Of a stretch of DNA of 61,061 nucleotides, positions 1 to 11,859 are shown piece after piece. The translations under genes were made by a program, and so were the position numbers. The DNA is from Welwitschia mirabilis. Taxonomy: Eukaryota; Gnetophyta; Gnetopsida; Welwitschiales. Numbering within the stretch: position 1 is the first letter of the stretch; every line of letters starts with the position of its first letter. The notes under the pieces are model-generated. The model had not been told where the DNA came from. It did no database searches and saw only the letters and a program-made list of their open reading frames with translations. Location of the stretch: the NCBI GenBank assembly GCA_051453625.1, contig JBOZIK010000001.1:293381973-293443033 (forward strand), given 5' to 3'.

Positions 1-1349
1 ATATTATTAAAATCACTAGTGCTAACCACTCAAAGAAAACAATAAACAAATACATAAAATAAATAAAAATAGTAATAGGTTGTATATCACTAGAGTGGAC
101 TAGTACACACCATTAGAAGAATAAAAAGTAGCTAAAAAGATTGTAAAAAAAGAAAAATTCATGATCCTTCTAAGTAGCTACCATACCATCATCCTTAGTA
201 ATAGGTCCAAAATCTAGTTGTTTCATATACAAAACTAGATTCAACTAAGTTAACACTTAATATCATTCTTATTCATAGGGATGATTAGGATAGTTTTTTA
301 AAATTCACATAATCTTCCTCAACTTACAAGTTATAATTAAAAAAAAGAGTAATATGAGAGTTGAAAAAAGTATTGCGAAATTTCATAGGAAAGTAGAAAA
401 GTCAGAAAGCTCCAAGTTTAATGACATAATGTCATTCATTATATGAATATTAATAANNNNNNNNNNTCATCCTTCATAGACTTGAAATAAAAATGAAAAG
501 TAAGTACCCCAGGTGATCAAAATCCATGAAATTACAAATACAAATGAAAATGAAATATGATAGTTAAGTTATTACCTAAGTATTTCAAGTATAGAAAAAC
601 TTGCAACTTAAAATAAAAAGGAAAATAACTTTTATGTATGAAAGAAAATACATTAAATCAAATTACGATGGATGCAGATAAAACTCCTCAAAGTATCCTT
701 AAAGGCAAGATTGCTCCCCAAAGAAGTACTTAGAAGACCATTAAAACTTGATGTTTTAAAGGTTCTATCTTTGTCAAAATGAACGGTACAGTTATAATCA
801 TCTAGCTAGTATTAGCTAAATCATTACAAAATGGTGGCAATAGGTAGGAAATTTATCATCTTTCATTAGGTTGAGATCATTCTAATGAGGCCAATACTTG
901 GATCCTAAATAATGTTGTTACTACTAACAACTATTTTTGCCATGTATCTTGATTGTCATCCTACTTAGTAATGCTACATGTCATTTCTACATGTCATCCT
1001 CATAATTGTTTTATATCATCAAAGATGCAAGTTATTCCCAAGATGAAATCTAATTAATTCCATAACTCAATTTAACTAAATTTTACATGACAAGTTAAGA
1101 ATGTGAGAATTGAAACATTATATTAAAAGAACTATGTCATTGGGTAACCTAAATGGTGGCATCAACATTTTAAAATGGATTATCTTCAATTTTAAGCATG
1201 TCCTTTAAAGTACAATAAATATCCTAAAAATGTTATGGGGGAAATTAATAAGTTTATAATTATTATAGAAAATTAATAGAAGACCTGTCTTTATGATCAA
1301 ATTAACTATATTAATATCTTTCATTAAAATAAATAAGTCAATTAACTTG
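1..1349. other. AT-rich stretch, no recognised gene
   Basis: I see no extended reading frame, RNA gene or recognisable retroelement motif here. The plus strand is A-rich and switches to T-rich near 1,340, which probably marks the edge of the LINE relic to the right. A 10-base gap lies at 457-466. Confidence 0.5.
457..466. other. Assembly gap (10 N)
   Basis: Ten undetermined bases in AT-rich intergenic sequence. Confidence 0.99.
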
Positions 1350-3720
1350 ATTAAATGTCAATTTTCACATCTTAACCATATCTCTTTTAAATATTATTTC
1401 TTATCTATAGTGATTTTGTAGAGTTCTTAAATGGAAACATACTCTCATTGTATAAGGTTATTATAATTTCATTATTATTCCTTCTTAATATGAATATTCT
1501 ATAATTTGTTCTTAAGCTCTTTATGTGAGTCAAACCTAATTTTATCCTTTTCTTTTAAGCATTTCATATAGTTCTTGAAAGTATTTAGGCCTCTACACAA
1601 GAACATAATTTAACTATTATTATTATGTTTTTTCCAAATTCTTTCAACCATATTTCTCATTTCTTTTTATCATGTCTAATATCTTTTCATCTTGAATAAG
1701 TATCTTTAGGGCAAATTTATTTTAACTTAAAATTGATTAGTTTGTGGTTTGATTTTATTATATTATAAGTACATGCCTCTATTGATATCTTATTGATGAT
1801 CTCTCTTCTAGTCATAATTCTATCTATTTTAGATATAATCTAGTTATTGTTTCTTCTTCTATTTTACCATGTGTACTTGCATCCTAAGGTTTGAATATTA
1901 ATTAAGTCTTCTTACAATATGATATTATTTAGGATATTTTCTCCTTTATTATTCCAATTTCCGTCACCTAATGTTTTTCATCTATAAATGCACTAGTAAA
2001 ATTTTTACATCATTAGCCATCTATTCGTATTTGTAATTATGTCTAAGTAGTTCTTTTAAATATTTGATTCTTTTGCATGTAACTTTCTAGATTGTATGTA
2101 CTTGTAATAAACTAATATTTCTTCTTAAATTATATTAAAATATAATGAGGTCCTATATTCATTAGCGTAGCCTTCTTTTTGTTTAATGCTGTTATACCTT
2201 CTAATTTTTCCTATGCTTTTATTGTAAAAGTATTCTAGTTCTACTAGTATCATCTAAAGTATTTATTATTAATTATTTTAGTTCTTTATAAAAATACTAG
2301 TTTAATATTATTCTTTACAATAGTATCTAGTAGGAGTTATTTTTTATAAAAGGATCCTAGGGCCCTACAATTCCATGTGAGACAGTATATTATGTTAGTT
2401 TTTCTCCCTTTTGGACGGCATGATATTCTCTTTAATATTTATTTTATCATTTCTTAAGAGATCTTTACCATGTTCTTTGTGATATGCTTATGTTTAAGTG
2501 CTCTATTACTTGATCTTCCTTTCACATATTGTTCTACAACATTTGGCTATACATTATCTTCTCTTTATAATCTAGTTGTTGTTATCCTTATTCGCCTTTA
2601 GTTGCTACTAACTAGAATGGGTTGTTTTTGTAGTCTTTTTGATGTTTTGGAAATACCACTTTGCTTTTTTACATCTCTTTATTTTAAATTTATTTATTTA
2701 TTTATTTTTGGTGCTAGCATGCTTCTATCTTATGTTCTCATTTCCAATAGAATGTACATTTGTTTTTCTATCCTTTGCTTCTACTTTTATTGTTTAGTAC
2801 TCCTCTTGAAATGTCCTTTCTTTTAATAATAAGAAAATGATTCTTCTATCTTTGGACATCTCCCTAGTGGGTGTTCAAATTTCCTTCATGTCTCATAAAT
2901 AACTGGAAGTTTTTGTGCTTGACTTTTAGATTGCATTTCCCTCATTTAAAGTGAAACCTAATGGATTGAATCTCCTTCATTTTCTCTAAAGTTATCTTAA
3001 CATAAAATACAACTAATACTACTTGGATTTATTTTATTATTATTTTATCTAATTTCATGATTTCTTTAAATTATAAAGCTATTCTTGCAAAAGGTTCCTC
3101 ATCCAAAAATTCCATTGGAAACCTAAAAATATTAATCTAAATTAGTAACTTTTAAAAAATTTTGATTTTATTTGAATCCCCTAGGTCCATTTTGCTAATG
3201 CTAGATCTTTCAGTCCAAAAAGCCATAGTTTCCTTATTATTAATTCATATTTATTCTTTTTGTTATCAAAATAATATAGAACTAGACTATTTAATAACAC
3301 AATAAATTAAAGTCTAATGGATCTTATTCAAGTAGCCACCTAATCCTTGACTAGATCTAATCTAGATCTAGGACATGATGAGATAAAATTTATTATAATA
3401 CTATATTAGAATCTTTTTTAATCTCTATTCATGCACTATCATTTGTATCTATGACGAAGGTGATACCCTCTTTGAATAAGTTAACATTTTCCATTATGAG
3501 GTGGATTCTTAGGCAAAAACCCTAATTAGTGCAAAATCATAAACTTAATCAAAAACATCTCCTTAAATGGATAAAAACCCCTTCCCCCTTCCCTCATTTC
3601 TCATAAGTCCTCTCTACATCACCATTGCTTTAGACCACCCTTGCTCTTCTAGACCTCACTTACCACTATCTACTCTTGACCTCTTTGTTGGACTTCCTTC
3701 CAATCTTTTTAAAATATTTT
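1350..3720 (-). pseudogene. Decayed LINE (LINE1), ORF1 region and 5' leader
   Basis: On the minus strand an ATG at 3,494 opens a broken frame beginning MENVNLFKEG. It runs into a region around 3,250-2,950 that resembles the DUF4283-type ORF1 protein of plant L1-like LINEs; FRFPMEFLDEEPFARIAL and a following KLDK segment correspond to its conserved block. Around 2,905-2,850 the residues KFEHPLGRCP match the second half of a CCHC zinc knuckle whose first cysteines have become Tyr or stop. ORF1 proteins bind LINE RNA in the transposition particle. The pyrimidine-rich plus-strand tract 3,560-3,720 would be the 5' leader. ORF2 should follow at lower coordinates, but I could not identify endonuclease or RT motifs between 1,350 and 2,800. 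The element is non-functional, with many stops. Confidence 0.55.
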
Positions 3721-4039
3721 TTTAATACAAATATACACACACACATAGCTTAGATTAATAATTATAATAAATAAGGCATAAGCTAATGAAGCAGAATAAA
3801 GTAATCCATCTTATAATATAATAAATTATAATAAATTTAACAAAGTTAATATGCGCATATATATATATATATATTAGTCAGAGGTCAAGGCTTTAAGCAT
3901 GTTGCCTTTTATTTTACAAGCTTATTATAAGATCTATTGTTTTGAGTTCTTGGGTAATTAATTGTGATATTTATGTAGTTGTATTTTACCATCCTAGTAC
4001 ATAATTCTTTGTGATTCTTGAACGTAAGTTATGATACTT
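3721..4039. other. Possible 5' LTR remnant of the adjacent gypsy element
   Basis: This AT-rich stretch ends directly before a degenerate tRNA-Met primer-binding site, which is where a 5' LTR should end. It holds a short CA run near 3,733-3,746 and an AT dinucleotide run at about 3,857-3,874. I could not match it to a second LTR downstream, so LTR status is inferred from position only. Confidence 0.3.
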
Positions 4040-4058
4040 TGGTATTAAAAAAGAGCTC
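4040..4058 (+). promoter_or_regulatory. Degenerate primer-binding site (initiator tRNA-Met type)
   Basis: The sequence tggtatt, an A-rich insertion, then gagctc resembles the plant LTR-retrotransposon primer-binding site TGGTATCAGAGC, complementary to the 3' end of initiator tRNA-Met. It lies just upstream of the first gag-like codons of a plus-strand gypsy element, where it is expected. The inserted bases would prevent priming. Confidence 0.5.
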
Positions 4059-4106
4059 TAATAGCTATACATTTATCAACAAAATTAAGTTTGGAGGAAC
4101 TAATAG

Positions 4107-5360
4107 ATGGCTTCTAGGCAAGAAATAATTACTCTGTTAAATGCTGGTATTACTAACCACTATTTGAAATAATTAGTAGATGAATTATAAGAGAGAAGAA
4201 ATGTCAAAAGTGAAGTTGAATCATCTAAGAAGTTGCTAAAGTAAGTTTAATAGAATAATCCTCTAATATTTCAAGGATCAAAAAATGTAATAAAGACATA
4301 CACATGGTTGGTATTAATAATAAACAATATGAAATTATTTAACTTTATTACAAACTAAAAAGCTATATTGGCTACACACCACCTAAACAAGTTTAGCATT
4401 ATGGTGAAAAGCAAAGAAAGCATGACATAAAAATCTAGAATAACTAGTCTAGGAAGAGTTTAAAGCTATATTCTATGGTAGGTACATATTAGAATTTCAT
4501 AAAAATGTAAAGGAAAGGGATTCATGATAGTGGCCCAATAAATACGTTTATTAAACTATTAAAATATATCTTGAGAGTTGTAAGTAAAACTATTAAGATC
4601 AAAAGTTTAATGGCTAGTTTACACCCTATAATTTAGAATAAAGTTAGGATGTTTTAGCCTAAAACTATTTCTAAATCATTAGAAAAATATAGGCTTAGTG
4701 AATAATTATAGAGGAAAAATAAGAACTTTAAAGAAAGAAGATGAGTACCATAAGTTAGTGAAAGAATGTAACTAAAGAGAAAACTATTTATCAGAAATCT
4801 AAGATTTACAATAGACAATGGCATAACTAAAGTAGATCAAGCATATAGAATATGTCCCAAGAACCCTTAATAAAGTGATAAGCCTTTAGGTATAAAGAGA
4901 TCTAGTGATCCCTTAGAAAATTCAATGAATAACATTAAAAGATCTAGGTAGTAGGAATGCAAAGGTTTTTATGTTAACAAGAATTTCCCTTAGAGGGGTA
5001 AACCAAAAGAAATTTGAACAAATGCTAAAATACTATATATTTCATTTTCAAGAAATGACATCTAGCCAACTATAATTTTTGAAACTATAGGTACGTTGCT
5101 AAACTTGCTAATGAAAATTTTATTAGATCTAGGAGTTTAGATTCCTTTATTTGATTTTAACTAACTTGAAGACTTTTTACAATAATTAAAAATAGTAATC
5201 CATTAATGGTAGAACTACTAGATAATGGTAATATTAGAACTTTTAATAAGACTCCTATATGTGCCCTGAATATTGGAGGCCAAATGTTTTAAGCAAAGCT
5301 TGTAGTTTTGGACTTGAGTTATTTTGACATAATTTCAGGCATCGATTGGCTACAATAGAA
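4107..5360 (+). pseudogene. Gypsy gag and protease region, broken
   Basis: An ATG at 4,107 opens a short frame (MASRQEIITLLNAGI), followed by about 900 bases with many stops where gag is expected. No intact zinc knuckle could be read. At about 5,302-5,350 the frame VLDLSYFDIISGIDWLQ matches the conserved segment after the protease domain of gypsy elements, where a pattern like VILGMDWL precedes RT. Gag would form the particle and the protease would process the polyprotein. Identification of gag rests mainly on position; the GIDWL block is the firm evidence. Confidence 0.6.
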
Positions 5361-5859
5361 TAAGGCATAAATAAACTACTACTTTAGAAAGGTAACAATG
5401 TTTTAATCCAAAATCAAAAAGAATTCTACTACCTATTGAGTCAAAAGTATTATGCCCAATATAATTAACATAAATAACTAGGAATAAAATCTAAAATGAA
5501 GTAGGACTTTAGAATACTAAATTTTCTATTTGCATTACACTCTATCCAAAAATCTCAGACATTTTAGTGGTGCAAGAATAGTATGATGTATTTTAGAATG
5601 AATTGCCTAAATGTTGACATAGTAGAGGGGAATACTTTAAGATATACTTAAAGGCAAGTGTTCTAGCATTTTTAGAGGATCTTATAAAATGTTTCAGATT
5701 GAGTTAGAAGATCTGAAACTATAACTATTAACCTCATTAGATAAAGGTTTAATTAGGATAAGAATTTCAAATTAGGATTTATGAGGTTTATTCATTAAAA
5801 AGAATTTCATTAAAAAGAATTTCACATTATAGTACATTAAATCATCTAAATAATGGAAT

Positions 5860-6860
5860 ACTCGCTTGACTACTGAAGGTGTAAAAAATTCTTTTTGAAA
5901 ATCAAGATAACATTAACTTAGAAACAAATAAAAAGATGTCAAAATAATCTTTCAAACTAGGTATGACTACTATGCAGTTAGAGTTATTGCTTTTGATCTT
6001 ATAATTACTTAACAGCTTTTATGGATGTAATAAATAATATTTTTAAAGCCTATTTAGATGATTTGATTATGGTTTTTATAGATGATGTACTAAGTTAATC
6101 TCCATTTATAAAAGTGCATAAGAAGCATTTGATAATTTTTTTTAAATCTTAAGGATGAAATAAGTTCTCTTCAAATCTACAAAAATGTGTTTTTAGCTAT
6201 AAAAAATTAAAATTTTGAGACATGTAATTTTAAGATAATTAGTTAATGTTGATAATGAGAATGTCTAGGCTATTTTGGATTGGCTTAACATAGAATCTGT
6301 AATAGAGGTTAGAAGTTTTCTTAGTCTTATACATTATTATAGGACATTAATTCCAAATATTTCCAAATTGGTTTCTTTCTTAACCGCTCTACTAAGGAAG
6401 CATTGCTAGTTTGAATGAAAAACATAATATGATGAAGATTTTCAAACATAAAAATAACTTTTACCTCAAATCCTATTTTGAAAATGCTAAAACTAGGAAG
6501 GTCTTATGTATTATATATAGATACATCAAGAGAAGGACTAGGATTAGTTTTAATACAAGAAGATATGATTATTACTTGTCTATCTTGGTAATTAAAAATA
6601 CATAAAAGGAAGTACCTAGCATATAATTTCAAATTAACTACAATAATTCATGCATTAGAAATTTGAAGGAACTACTTGTATGATGATCATGTGGAAATCT
6701 ATATTGATCATAAAAGCTTGAAGTACGTATACACTCAACTCAATCTCAACTTTAAATAAACAAGATGGGTAGAATCTTTGCAAGATTATAACTTGGCTGT
6801 AAATTATCATGTAGTGAGGAAAATATTATGGTTGAAGCTTTAAGTAGAATAAGGCATATA
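5860..6860 (+). pseudogene. Gypsy reverse transcriptase and RNase H, broken
   Basis: RT relics occur in order. TRYDYYAVRVIAFDL (from about 5,956) matches the conserved RYGHYEF..MPFGL block. About 50 bases on, FMDVINNIFKAYLDDLIMVF is followed by IDDVL, which carries the catalytic Asp pair. Then come ILDWLNIESVIEVRSFLSL and HYYRTLIPNISKLVSFL, the RT/RNase H connection. RNase H starts with DTSREGLGLVLIQED near 6,520 and continues through LKLTTIIHALEI-like and EIYIDHKSLKY blocks to VEALSRI at about 6,830. Stops and small indels separate the blocks, so the copy is inactive. Confidence 0.9.
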
Positions 6861-7019
6861 ATTCATAACTTAAGGACAACCAATAATTTGTACAAAATGA
6901 TATATTCTGCAGAGCAAAGTTTTTGTATAGATAAAAAGGTAAAAGACATCAGCTTAAAAATATTTGTCATGACAAAATATGGATTTGTGAGTCATGTGAA
7001 TAGGATCATAGTATAAAAT

Positions 7020-8130
7020 AATGATCATTTGAAGGAGAAAGGGTTTGATAAATTTCATAACACTAAGTACTCCATTCACCTAAGAGTCAATAAGATGTGT
7101 AAAGACATTAAGCAATGCTATTAGTAGTTAGGATTAAAATTAGAATTTGCTGATTAAGGGCTAAATGTATGGCTTAATAGTTAGTTAAGATAGAGCATAG
7201 TAATCCAACTAGAGTTTGATACCATCATGAAGTACTAGAGTCAAATGAAAACTATTAGTATGGATTTCATTAGAGGGCTTCCTAAGATAAAGGAAGGATG
7301 TAATGCTATAATGGTAGTTGTAGACCTTTCAACTAAAAGTGCACATTCTTATTATTAAAAGTAGATATATAGCTAATCGAATTATAAGAGAATATATAAG
7401 AAGCAAATTAAAGGTATATGAAGTTCAAAATAAAATTATAGTATATTGGGAAAATGAGTTTTCATCCATATTTTAGATAGCATTCATTATGAGGTGTGAT
7501 ACAATACTAAAGTCCATTATTGCATTTCATCCTAAAGTTAATGGAAAAATGGAAAAAACAAATCAAATCTTGTAAGAAGTACTTTAATTAGTCATATTAA
7601 ACTCTTATCATTCTTTGGTATATTTTATTTCTTTAGCTAAATTTACATATAATAATATTTATGAATAATCTATTAGGTTTGCAACATTTTAATCTCTCTA
7701 TGGAAGAATTTATAGAATACTTATCTTGATTTATTGTAGTTGATAAGAAGATCTTAAAAGTGTCTTCTACCTAAGAATTATAAGATGAAGTTAAGATGAT
7801 TAGAAGGATTCTACATTAGATAAAAAATAAGTAAGGTAAACATGCAAATAGAAAATGAAGACCCATCAAATTCAATATAGGAGATCATGTTTCCTTAAAA
7901 GTATCTTCATTTAAAGGTATACTTTAATTTGGAAAGAAAGGAAAGTTAGCATTAAGATTTATAAGACCTTATCAAATCATAAAAATAATTAGTACTATGA
8001 CATATGAATTGGTTTTACTACCACAATTGTCAAGAATTCATAATGTATTTTACATGTCTTTGTTAAGCAAGTGTCTAGCACACACATCAAACATTATTCA
8101 AGTATAGAAAGTGGATATTCATCCTAGGAG
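7020..8130 (+). pseudogene. Gypsy integrase and C-terminal domain, broken
   Basis: The HHCC zinc-binding relic is near 7,060-7,125 (YSIHLRVNKMCKDIKQCY). The core starts at about 7,248 with TISMDFIRGLPK, containing the first catalytic Asp, followed by AIMVVVDLSTKSAH. The second acidic block at about 7,445 reads WENEF, where the family has a D-N/R-G-x-x-F pattern, so the catalytic Asp appears replaced by Glu. AFHPKVNGKMEKTNQIL near 7,525 holds the catalytic Glu. The C-terminal module from about 7,880 (GDHVSLKVSS, LALRFIRPYQII, LSRIHNVFYMSLLSKC) matches the GPY/F-type end of gypsy integrases. Internal stops make it inactive. Confidence 0.88.
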
Positions 8131-8330
8131 AACTTTTAAATCCCAACAAATTAGAGTTCTAGATTAAAAATAAGTTATACTAAGAGGGAGAAGCATCTAG
8201 TTTTATAAGGTATAATGGTAAGATCAAATAGAGATAGAAGCTATTGGGAGACTAATAGACACATCTTATAGTAAAAACCTAAACTCCACTTAAGTTTTTA
8301 AGAGGAAACATTATAAGAAAAAGAGAATTA

Positions 8331-10617
8331 TCATGTCTAGCTACACGGCTCAAGGACTGAGTAATAAGGCTCTAAAAAAAAAATAATAATAAGAATATTT
8401 AATTTTTAGATCAATTTATTATGGGATAGCTAATTTATTGTATAGTAACTATTAGGTATTTGAGTTTTAATATTTATCTTAATGACTATCTCTCTACCAT
8501 TTTTGTCTATTACTTTTCTTATGTTGTAAATTATTAATTTGGTTGTAAAATATCTTAAGACTATAATAATCACATTGAATTTTATCTTTCTAGTTAATGA
8601 TAATTAACGAATGTTTTTATACTTGTAGAGTTATTAAATTTTCATAGTTTTACCTAATGGCAAAGTATGTAGTGGGACTAGGATGTGGAATGAAGTCATT
8701 ACCAGAAGCAAATAAAGTCTCTCTAATCAATATCTTCTTTAACTCTATTGAGTCTAGTTCTTTTTACTAGTATAAATAAGTTCCCTTTTCCTTAGTTTCC
8801 CATTATTGGTGTTTTTATTCGTTGATTTCTATGCTAGAAGTTTTAAATTTGAAGTGCACATATGGTTCTCAACCTTCTTTCATATCCAGTATGATACATT
8901 TTATATTTCTATCTCTTACATGTTTTCATTTTTATGCTTAACATATTGATGGCCTATGTTGTGTTTTCTTCTTGCTTGGTTTAAAACCATTTGCTTCTAT
9001 GAATTAAGTGGCCTATCTTTTAATGACCTACGTTATGATTTCTTCTTATTTGATTTAAAATGTTTTTCTTCTATGAATTAAATGACCTAGCTATATTATT
9101 TCTTATTTTTTAAATTCTATGATGTAATCTTGGAATTTATTTTATGCCTTGTTGGGAGTCTTTAGTAGAAACATCTAATTCTATAAATTAATAGTTATTT
9201 CTATCTTTAAAAGACTTGTTATAAGTTGATCTCTAGAAATATAATAAAAAGAAGTAATCAGGTGAACTTTAGAGGGTAAAACCTCTATTGGGCTTTCATT
9301 AGCCATGAAAGTCAGTTACCAGGGTATAAAATGAAGAGTGATGAATTTACAAAGAAAAGAGAAAAACATTTATATAAGCCCACTATGATGGCTCCTACTA
9401 GCCATAAGAGCGTTTTTTAAGTTATATTTTGGACAAGAGTTTTACTCTTTTGGTTATGGAACCTCTAATTATAAGAAAAGCTTTTTAATAGCTAGTGTAT
9501 CTTCCTATGTTTTAGAAGAGTAAAAATAATTTCTTGTGTAATTTTTATTTTATAAAATTGGTTGTGTTCCTATTTTTTTACTACTACTTAGGCCATATTG
9601 GGAACTATTGTAATTGCAATTCTTATTTCATAACATCTTCTACATATGATCTAGAGCACTCATAGGCCCTTGTTTAAGGGTGGAGTAGTAATTACAAGTG
9701 TTTAAAGTTTTATTTCCAAGTTCTCCATCTTTTCCTTATTATGTAATTTTGTGAGCTTTTTTGCTTAGCCTTGTCTAAGGATATGTGATCTTAGTAGATA
9801 TTTTGATCTAAAGCCTTACTCTTATTATAACTTTGAATGGCTATATATTTATAATTTGGTCATGATAATTTAACTTTCTCTAGTTATTAAATAAAATGGT
9901 GTTTTTCTTATTTAAAAGTTATTATATCTAAGGTTATCACTTATCTCTTGTTGCTAGAGAAAATTTCATGCATATGTATTAGAGCATCTATAAATTTTGC
10001 AACCTTTTGGAATTACATAACCTATAATGTTTAGTATAATTTATTGTATGAGATTATTTTTTGGCTACTATTCTCTTTGTTTTATTTTAAGGCATATATG
10101 ACTAAATTTCTTGGCATTTATTTTATGTTTTTATTTTAAAGTTGGGTTGTAGTTGTGATTTGACTTTTTTAAATTTTGCTTTTATTTTCACCTATCTCTG
10201 AGGCTATATTTCTCCCTTTTACTTAAAATTTAGTAAATCTAATTCTTATTAAATTCTAATGGATGGTTCTTCTTTTGAACGCATTTCTTCATTTTCTATT
10301 TAAGTTTCGTTCTCTCTTGGTAAGGATTTAATTTAAGGTCTTTAAATTTAATTACCTATTTATTTTTGATTGAGTTCTACAATGGTCTATACTTTTCTTC
10401 ATCTACTATGTTTTATTCCTTTTACTGTAGCTTTTAACTTGCTCTTACGCAACTATACTATAATCAAGTAAGTGATGTGATATACTTGGCTACATTCATT
10501 TATTAAATATGAGGTCTCAAGTATTAATCATAGATAAGCTTAATATTCATATTTAAAACATTATATATAATTCTAATGACTATTTATTATGGTTTAAGTT
10601 ATTGTTATTATCCTAAG
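8331..10617. other. AT-rich stretch, possible 3' LTR remains
   Basis: The end of the gypsy element should lie here. A TATA-box-like TATAAATA at 8,771-8,778 followed by a CT-rich tract is compatible with an LTR promoter, but no matching 5' copy was found. Plus-strand T-richness continues to about 10,600. No gene, RNA or domain motif was recognised. Confidence 0.4.
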
Positions 10618-10690
10618 GGTGTTGTAGTATAGTTGGTTATCAGATTAGTTTATTACCTTAAAGTTCTACATTTGAGTCTCTATAGTGCTT
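10618..10690 (+). repeat. tRNA-Val-like relic, probable SINE head
   Basis: The stretch reads like a C-to-T-decayed plant tRNA-Val. It has the A-box TAGTTGGTTAT at 10,630-10,640 and a B-box-like catttgagtct at 10,669-10,679. The B-box differs from GGTTCGAGTCC mainly by transitions, and the spacing of 39 bases is near-canonical. The D-arm flank ATCAG and the segment up to the anticodon loop also follow tRNA-Val. No good acceptor-stem pairing or intact anticodon survives, so it is not a working tRNA. A 54-bp direct duplication 45 bp downstream suggests the body of a SINE, but no second copy of the whole was seen. Confidence 0.5.
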
Positions 10691-10734
10691 ATTAATTTAA
10701 TTTATTAGTTTAAGTGATGGTTAGTAACTCACAG

Positions 10735-10840
10735 ATTTTCATTTTCATAGATTTACACATGCACATTCCCTAAGGTGAGGACTTGTGTATTTTCATTTCC
10801 ATGGCTTTCCACATGCATGTTTCCCAAGGTAGCATAGGTT
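10735..10840 (+). repeat. 54-bp direct duplication
   Basis: Two imperfect copies start at 10,735 and 10,789. They share an attttcattt start, an acacatgca-type core and an end reading ccYaaggt. They lie just downstream of the tRNA-Val-like relic and may be part of the same short element. Confidence 0.7.
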
Positions 10841-11264
10841 AATTATTATTAGTTAACTAGTAAACTTATGCATTATTATTATTTAATTATTAATTTAATG
10901 GATTCCTAAGCATATTATTATTTAGTTGGTTTCCTAATTAGATTACTATAATTTAATTAGATTCCTAGGCAGTTATTATTATTTTGTTATTAATCATGCA
11001 AGTACATTAATGGATTAGTATTTAATTTTTACTATTTAATTATATTTGAATTAATTAATGAATTTATTTAATTTAAGAATGTAATTTGATGATTTTATTT
11101 AAAAATATATATTTCTTATACATTAGAATGTGTAAATTTAATTAGGTAACCTTAGCTACGTATTTCATTAATCCATTATTATTAACTCATAATTTTATAT
11201 TTATGCATCACTTTATCTCTTTCTACAATCCATGTGGGATTATTAGTTGTATATTAATCATTAT
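10841..11264. other. AT-rich stretch with short repeated tracts
   Basis: Low-complexity sequence with repeated phrases built on attattatt, aattaatt and gattcctaa. No gene or element is recognised. Confidence 0.5.
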
Positions 11265-11265
11265 G

Positions 11266-11315
<50 letters not shown>
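11265..11315. repeat. (TA)n microsatellite
   Basis: Two long TA dinucleotide runs are separated by a single TG step. It is a simple repeat of the kind often found at SINE or MITE borders. Confidence 0.95.
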
Positions 11316-11317
<2 letters not shown>

Positions 11318-11339
11318 TATGACACTATATACTTGTTAG

Positions 11340-11412
11340 CATGTGCTGGTGTAATGCTTAAGTCATTAGTTAGTTAAAAGGAAGGTTACAAGTTTAGATA
11401 TTCATAATAGCA
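11340..11412 (+). repeat. Weak tRNA-like relic
   Basis: A TGGTGTAATGC A-box-like motif (11,346-11,356) and a ggttacaagtttagat segment (from 11,384) sit at roughly tRNA spacing between two microsatellites. The match is weak and would need folding and family comparison; it could be chance. Confidence 0.25.
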
Positions 11413-11426
11413 TTATCCTAAAATAT

Positions 11427-11428
<2 letters not shown>

Positions 11429-11472
<44 letters not shown>
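11429..11472. repeat. (CA)n microsatellite
   Basis: An almost perfect CA run of about 40 bases follows the TA run and a short unique spacer. Confidence 0.97.
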
Positions 11473-11476
<4 letters not shown>

Positions 11477-11506
11477 TTTAGCTCAAGATTATTGTGTTAT
11501 GATAAA

Positions 11507-11697
11507 TAAGGTACAACTTAATGAAGTAAAAGAAAGTAAGATAAGTTTTATTNNNNNNNNNNNNNNNNNNNNNNNNNNNNNNNNNNNNNNNNNNNNNNNN
11601 NNNNNNNNNNNNNNNNNNNNNNNNNNNNNNNNNNNNNNNNNNNNNNNNNNNNAGGTACAAATTAATGAATTAAAAGAAAGTAAGATAAGTTTTATTA
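11507..11697 (+). repeat. Direct repeat flanking an assembly gap
   Basis: About 45 bases before the gap (11,508-11,552) recur almost exactly after it (11,653-11,697), sharing ttaatgaa and agaaagtaagataagtttt. The 100 N between (11,553-11,652) is therefore probably a collapsed local tandem repeat rather than unique sequence. Confidence 0.8.
11553..11652. other. Assembly gap (100 N)
   Basis: One hundred N, a conventional scaffold-gap size. True length is unknown. Confidence 0.99.
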
Positions 11698-11859
11698 GAA
11701 TAAATTTTATGCATATAGAAGACGGACCATGAAAATATTGTTATCTTTAATTATGATAATAGATTAATTATGATAGTGAACATATATAATAGATTAAAAT
11801 ATTGAAGTTAGTGATATATATAATTTAATAAATTATGATACACTTACAGTTCTATCAAA

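Larger units (their letters stand above)
4059..8330 (+). mobile_element. Decayed Ty3/gypsy retrotransposon, internal region
   Basis: The order of relics is gag-like, protease end, reverse transcriptase, RNase H, integrase, C-terminal domain. RT before integrase is diagnostic of Ty3/gypsy rather than Ty1/copia. All frames carry multiple stops and frameshifts, so the element is dead. A primer-binding-site relic precedes it. LTR boundaries are not resolved because no clear pair of similar flanks was found. The domain motifs are described in the separate entries. Confidence 0.85.

Noticed and set aside
2602-2826. 74-codon plus-strand open frame in LINE1 region
   Set aside because: T-rich low-complexity translation, antisense to a decayed LINE, with no domain or homologue pattern.
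4040-9300. Full LTR pair for the 4-8 kb gypsy element
   Set aside because: I could not find matching sequences at 3.7-4.04 kb and 8.3-9.3 kb, so LTRs are not claimed.
11265-11472. CRISPR-like regular repeats
   Set aside because: These are simple dinucleotide microsatellites in a plant genome. No spacer structure or cas genes.
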